Of a DNA stretch of 10,443 nt, positions 7,284-10,443 are shown in pieces. Position numbers and translations under genes: made by a program. Where the stretch lies: assembly GCA_017420625.1 (NCBI GenBank), contig JAFOIR010000223.1, positions 1 to 10,443 on the forward strand. The letters run 5' to 3'. The notes beneath the pieces are model-generated. The model did no database searches. It saw nothing but the letters and a program-made list of their open reading frames with translations, and was not told the DNA's origin. The stretch comes from Bacillota bacterium (GTDB taxonomy: Bacteria > Bacillota_A > Clostridia > Lachnospirales > Bianqueaceae). Positions within the stretch are counted from its first letter, which is position 1. Each line of letters opens with the position of its first letter.

Positions 7284-8624
7284 ATGCCGATCCTTGGTGC
7301 ATTTGTCGTTCCCCATCCGCCGCTGATCATTCCGGACGTCGGAAGAGGCGGAGAAAAACAGATCGAAAAGACGATCCGCGCCTATGAAAAAGTGGCCGAT
7401 GAGATCGCACGTCTCAAACCGGAAACCATTATCATATCCAGTCCGCATGCACTGATGTATTCGGACTATTTTCATATTTCACCCGGCCAGGGTGCGGAGG
7501 GTGATTTTTCCATGTTTCGGGCGAAAAACGTCCGATTTGAAGAGACCTACGACGAAGAGCTTGTAAAAGAAATCTGCCGTCTCGCTGATCAGGACGGTTT
7601 TCCTGCCGGGATCGAAGGCGAAAGAACATACCGCGGTGATCAGAAACTGGATCACGGAACGATGATCCCTCTTTACTTCATCCGACAGAAATATTCGGAT
7701 TTTAAGATCATCCGTCTTGGCCTCTCGGGACTTTCTCTTAAAGAGCATTACCGTTTCGGCCGGATGATCCGGGAAGCAGTGGATGCGCTTAATCGCCGGG
7801 CGGTCTATGTTGCCAGCGGCGATCTTTCTCACAAACTTCAAACTTACGGGCCCTACGGTTTTGCTCCCGAAGGACCGCAGTATGATCAGCGGCTCATGAG
7901 TATCTTCGAAGCCATATCCGGCGGATCGACTGACCTGAAAGCCCTGCTCGATTTCGATGAAGGCTTCCTGTCTGAAGCCGCCGAATGCGGTCACCGTTCC
8001 TTTGTGATGATGGCCGGTGCTCTGGATGGTCTTTCTCTGGATGTACAGGTTCTTTCTCATGAAGATGTGACCGGAGTCGGATACGGTATCGTGACTCTGC
8101 TTCCAAAGCCTGCCGGTGATCCGTATGTCCGGCTCGCCAGAGCTTCGCTGGAAAGCTGGATCCGGAAACACAAGAAGCTCTCCATCCCCGACTGGGTTCC
8201 GGAAGAGATGCGCACTCAAAAGGCCGGTGCCTTTGTCTCAATCCATGAACACGGTAATCTTCGGGGCTGCATCGGTACGATCCTTTCAACGACTGATTCT
8301 GTAGCCGAGGAAATCATACAGAATGCTATCAGCGCCTCTACCCGTGATCCTCGTTTCTATCCGATCCGTAAAGATGAACTGCCCAATCTGGATATCTCGG
8401 TCGACGTACTCGGTTCTCCGGAAGTGATCGATTCACCGTCCCTGCTGGATGTCAAGCGCTATGGTGTCATCGTATCCTACGGGCGAAGACGCGGTCTTCT
8501 CCTGCCGGATCTGGATGGTGTGGATACGGTGGAAGATCAGATCGACATCGCCCGTCAGAAAGGCGGCATCCGTTCTACAGATCCCTATACTCTTGAACGT
8601 TTCGAAGTTATCCGACATCACTAA
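7284..8624 (+). CDS. AmmeMemoRadiSam protein: LigB/Memo-like domain fused to AMMECR1 domain
   Basis: This 446-residue protein has two recognisable parts. Residues 1-275 resemble class III extradiol dioxygenase subunit B (LigB), the fold shared with Memo: H11 in VVPHPP, H55 in SSPHA, H124 in DHGTMIPL, H183 in SGDLSHK, and an AECGH segment (E234, C235). These positions match the metal-binding and catalytic sites of the superfamily. Residues about 278-446 are an AMMECR1 domain with its hallmark LRGCIGT (326-332) and STRDPRF. Such proteins occur with a dedicated radical SAM enzyme, encoded 14 bases downstream here, in the system called AmmeMemoRadiSam; I know of no established reaction. The start has AAGGAGG (7271-7277) six bases upstream and lies 28 bases after the oxidoreductase stop. 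Ring-opening dioxygenase activity is unlikely to be the role in an anaerobe, so the name should follow the system rather than LigB. Confidence 0.9.
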   Translation: MPILGAFVVPHPPLIIPDVGRGGEKQIEKTIRAYEKVADEIARLKPETIIISSPHALMYSDYFHISPGQGAEGDFSMFRAKNVRFEETYDEELVKEICRLADQDGFPAGIEGERTYRGDQKLDHGTMIPLYFIRQKYSDFKIIRLGLSGLSLKEHYRFGRMIREAVDALNRRAVYVASGDLSHKLQTYGPYGFAPEGPQYDQRLMSIFEAISGGSTDLKALLDFDEGFLSEAAECGHRSFVMMAGALDGLSLDVQVLSHEDVTGVGYGIVTLLPKPAGDPYVRLARASLESWIRKHKKLSIPDWVPEEMRTQKAGAFVSIHEHGNLRGCIGTILSTTDSVAEEIIQNAISASTRDPRFYPIRKDELPNLDISVDVLGSPEVIDSPSLLDVKRYGVIVSYGRRRGLLLPDLDGVDTVEDQIDIARQKGGIRSTDPYTLERFEVIRHH

Positions 8625-8638
8625 AAAGGAGCAAGCAT

Positions 8639-9517
8639 ATGCCTGTCTGCGACGTCTGCTTTCATCATTGCCATCTGTCTGAAGGCAGGACCGGCACCTG
8701 CGGTGCCCGAATATGCCGGGATGGAAAGATCGTTCCTGAAAACTATGGCAAAATCACTTCTCTTGCACTGGATCCCATCGAAAAAAAGCCTCTCGCACGC
8801 TTTTTCCCCGGAAGCCGTATTCTCTCCGTTGGCAGTTACGGCTGCAATCTCTCCTGTCCATTTTGTCAGAACTATGAGATCGCACGAAAAGAGGAACTGG
8901 AAAAAATCCTGGATCCCAGGATGGGACTGATCGCCGTCAGGGACATTGCTCCTGAGGAGCTCGCCGGGATCGCAGCGTCCTATCAAAACCGGGGCAATAT
9001 CGGAATCGCCTTCACCTACAACGAACCGCTCATCGGATATGAATATGTTCGGGACACTGCTCGTCTCGTGCACGAGATGGGTATGAAATGCGTCCTCGTG
9101 ACAAACGGAACAGCCTCTCTTTCTGTGCTGGATCAGCTGACACCGTATATCGATGCCATGAACATCGATCTCAAAGGTTTTACGGATCATTACTATACCG
9201 ATATCCTTCACGGCAGCCGTCAGATGACCATGGACTTCATACGAGAAGCTGTCAAACACTGCCACGTGGAGCTGACCACTCTGATCGTACCGGGAGAGAA
9301 TGATTCAGAAAAAGAAATGCATGAACTCTCTTCCTGGGTCGCTTCTCTTGATGGAGTATATGAAGGGCGCTTAGGTTCGGAAATTCCGCTTCATATTTCC
9401 CGCTTCTTCCCGCGCTACCGGATGACGGACCGCCGTCCGACCAGCGTCCGGCTGATCTACCAACTGGTGGATGCAGCAAGAGAACATCTCAAATATGTGT
9501 ATCCGGGAAACTGTTAG
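8639..9517 (+). CDS. AmmeMemoRadiSam system radical SAM enzyme
   Basis: This 292-residue protein is a radical SAM enzyme related to pyruvate formate-lyase activases. The 4Fe-4S cluster motif CNLSCPFC gives C69, C73 and C76. Further family features are FTYNEP (125-130), VTNGT (154-158), MNIDLKG (174-180) and LIVPGEND (215-222). Ahead of the core is a cysteine-rich N-terminus (C4, C7, C11, C21), typical of this subfamily and possibly a second metal site. It should cleave S-adenosylmethionine to start radical chemistry on an unknown target; the upstream AMMECR1/LigB-like protein is the obvious partner or substrate. AAGGAG lies seven bases before the ATG, and the gap to the preceding stop is 14 bases. 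The protein ends at YVYPGNC, whereas as I recall many relatives continue with a short cysteine-containing tail, so it is a compact form. Confidence 0.92.
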   Translation: MPVCDVCFHHCHLSEGRTGTCGARICRDGKIVPENYGKITSLALDPIEKKPLARFFPGSRILSVGSYGCNLSCPFCQNYEIARKEELEKILDPRMGLIAVRDIAPEELAGIAASYQNRGNIGIAFTYNEPLIGYEYVRDTARLVHEMGMKCVLVTNGTASLSVLDQLTPYIDAMNIDLKGFTDHYYTDILHGSRQMTMDFIREAVKHCHVELTTLIVPGENDSEKEMHELSSWVASLDGVYEGRLGSEIPLHISRFFPRYRMTDRRPTSVRLIYQLVDAAREHLKYVYPGNC

Positions 9518-9548
9518 AATTGGCAGAAAAATCTTGCAATTCGTTTTT
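9517..9548 (+). terminator. Weak candidate intrinsic terminator after the radical SAM gene
   Basis: GAATTG (9517-9522) pairs with CAATTC (9537-9542). A few further pairs are possible across a bulged G, the loop is A-rich, and GTTTTT follows. The stem is AT-rich and overlaps the stop codon, so termination is probably partial. Confidence 0.4.
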
Positions 9549-9562
9549 GAATATAGGATAAT
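9534..9562 (+). promoter_or_regulatory. Candidate promoter for the glucose-6-phosphate isomerase gene
   Basis: TTGCAA (9534-9539) and GATAAT (9557-9562) are 17 bases apart. A second -10-like cluster, TATAATATAAT, lies at 9597-9607 but has no good -35 partner. Which one is used cannot be decided from sequence. The ribosome site AGAGG (9617-9621) lies seven bases before the ATG. Confidence 0.45.
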
Positions 9563-9569
9563 ATAGGAT
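9550..9569 (+). repeat. Tandem 10-bp direct repeat in the pgi upstream region
   Basis: AATATAGGAT occurs twice in exact tandem (9550-9559 and 9560-9569), one helical turn apart, and covers the -10 box of the candidate promoter. It could be a regulator site or chance in AT-rich DNA. Confidence 0.5.
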
Positions 9570-9628
9570 GAACTATTTCGGCTTGCTGTGCAGGCTTATA
9601 ATATAATTTATACGAAAGAGGTCAAAAA

Positions 9629-10443
9629 ATGGCTAATTGGAAGAATCTGGATACACTGCAATCCTTCGAAGAACTGAAAAATGCGGAAAAAGTCTCTTTA
9701 AAAGACGTCCTGGCCGGTGAGAAGGGTGCCGAGCGTGTTGGCAAGTACTGCATTCCGATGGCAGAAGGCATGGCTTACAATTTTGCTGCGAAAGCTGTCG
9801 ATGATCAGATCCTGAATGGTCTTCAGAAACTGGCGGACGAACAGGAGCTGGCTCTGAAATTCAAGGAACTGTATAACGGCGCTATTATCAATACCGGTGA
9901 AAAGCGAATGGTCCTGCATCATCTGACCCGCGGACAGCTTGGTGACGACGTATTTGCTGACGGCGTGAATAAGCGTGAGTTCTATCTGAACGAACAGAAG
10001 AAGATCGCGGACTTCGCCAATAAGGTTCACAGCGGTGAAATTGCCAATGCCAATGGTGAGAAATTCACGACCGTCGTCCAGATCGGTATCGGCGGCAGCG
10101 ACCTTGGTCCCCGCGCCATGTATCTGGCACTGGAGAACTGGGCTAAAGTCAACGGCAAATTCAAGATGGAAGCCAAATTCATCTCCAATGTTGATCCGGA
10201 TGATGCATCGGCTGTCCTTGCTTCCGTGGATGTTGCTCATTCTCTGTTTATCATCGTTTCCAAATCCGGTACTACCTTAGAGACGCTGACCAACCAGTCT
10301 TTCGTTATGGATGCACTGGAGAAAGCCGGTCTTGACAGTGCCAAACACCTGATCGCTGTTACTTCCGAAACTTCTCCTCTTGCCAAGAGCGATGCCTTCC
10401 TGCAGGCATTCTTCATGGATGACTATATCGGCGGACGTTATTC
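9629..10443 (+). CDS. pgi: Glucose-6-phosphate isomerase (3' end cut by window)
   Basis: The first 271 residues are visible and open to the window edge. They contain phosphoglucose isomerase landmarks in order: RMVLHHLTRG (93-102), the substrate-loop motif GIGGSDLGP (153-161), ISNVDPDD (185-192), the sugar-phosphate binding serine loop SKSGTT (211-216), and the start of the GGRY segment (268-271). The enzyme interconverts glucose 6-phosphate and fructose 6-phosphate in the cytoplasm; the base-catalytic glutamate, histidine and lysine in the missing half cannot be checked. The N-terminus (MANWKNLDTL...) seems closer to the longer PGI type I associate with spirochaetes and some Bacillota than to the roughly 450-residue Bacillus form; that is a memory-based impression. 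AGAGG precedes the ATG by seven bases. A weak terminator and an AT-rich promoter region separate it from the operon before it. Confidence 0.95.
   Translation, partial: MANWKNLDTLQSFEELKNAEKVSLKDVLAGEKGAERVGKYCIPMAEGMAYNFAAKAVDDQILNGLQKLADEQELALKFKELYNGAIINTGEKRMVLHHLTRGQLGDDVFADGVNKREFYLNEQKKIADFANKVHSGEIANANGEKFTTVVQIGIGGSDLGPRAMYLALENWAKVNGKFKMEAKFISNVDPDDASAVLASVDVAHSLFIIVSKSGTTLETLTNQSFVMDALEKAGLDSAKHLIAVTSETSPLAKSDAFLQAFFMDDYIGGRY

Noticed and set aside
6485..9265. Long minus-strand frames (281, 246 and 214 codons) opposite the oxidoreductase, LigB/AMMECR1 and radical SAM genes.
   Set aside because: None shows a recognisable domain or ribosome site, and each lies opposite a strongly supported gene.
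1..10443. High frequency of GATC and of TCCGGA-like tetramers and hexamers throughout.
   Set aside because: They occur mainly inside codons, from preferred ATC, GAT, CCG and GGA usage, with no clustering that suggests an origin or a methylation-dependent switch.

Overview
The window looks like chromosomal DNA from a low-to-mid GC Gram-positive, most likely anaerobic member of the Bacillota (Clostridia or Erysipelotrichia type, plausibly a gut organism). This is an inference from three things: strong AGGAGG-type ribosome sites, near-consensus TATAAT promoters, and gene content (an intracellular GH95 fucosidase, an AmmeMemoRadiSam radical SAM module, a YdjI-like SPFH protein). There is no sign of a mobile element, CRISPR array, tRNA or rRNA. 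The window is almost entirely coding, and the longest gene-free stretch is about 150 bases.

Left half (minus strand, read right to left). A sugar phosphate isomerase/epimerase-like TIM-barrel gene (4857 to 3970) has a near-perfect promoter and ends at a strong intrinsic terminator (3916-3950). A GH95 alpha-L-fucosidase (3884 to 1557) follows, with no clear promoter of its own. After 41 bases comes a kinase-acetyltransferase fusion (1515 to beyond base 1): an APH/choline-kinase-like phosphotransferase joined to a GNAT domain, cut off by the window edge.

Right half (plus strand). A compact divergent promoter region (4858-5006) also drives a tight four-gene run. It encodes an SPFH/band-7 protein with a C-terminal zinc ribbon (5007-6203), a Gfo/Idh/MocA NAD(P)-dependent oxidoreductase whose start overlaps the preceding stop (6203-7255), a fused LigB/Memo-like plus AMMECR1 protein (7284-8624), and the partner radical SAM enzyme (8639-9517). 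The last two make up the AmmeMemoRadiSam system, which is widely conserved but, as far as I know, has no assigned reaction. A weak terminator and a new promoter region then lead into glucose-6-phosphate isomerase (9629 to beyond 10443).

How they may fit together. GH95 fucosidase, TIM-barrel isomerase, Gfo/Idh/MocA dehydrogenase and Pgi all point to carbohydrate processing. The isomerase and the dehydrogenase, read from one divergent control region, resemble the enzyme pairs used for oxidised (keto) sugar intermediates. The most interesting element is the AmmeMemoRadiSam pair, with its two non-radical-SAM components fused into one polypeptide and apparently co-transcribed with an oxidoreductase and a membrane-stress-type SPFH protein.
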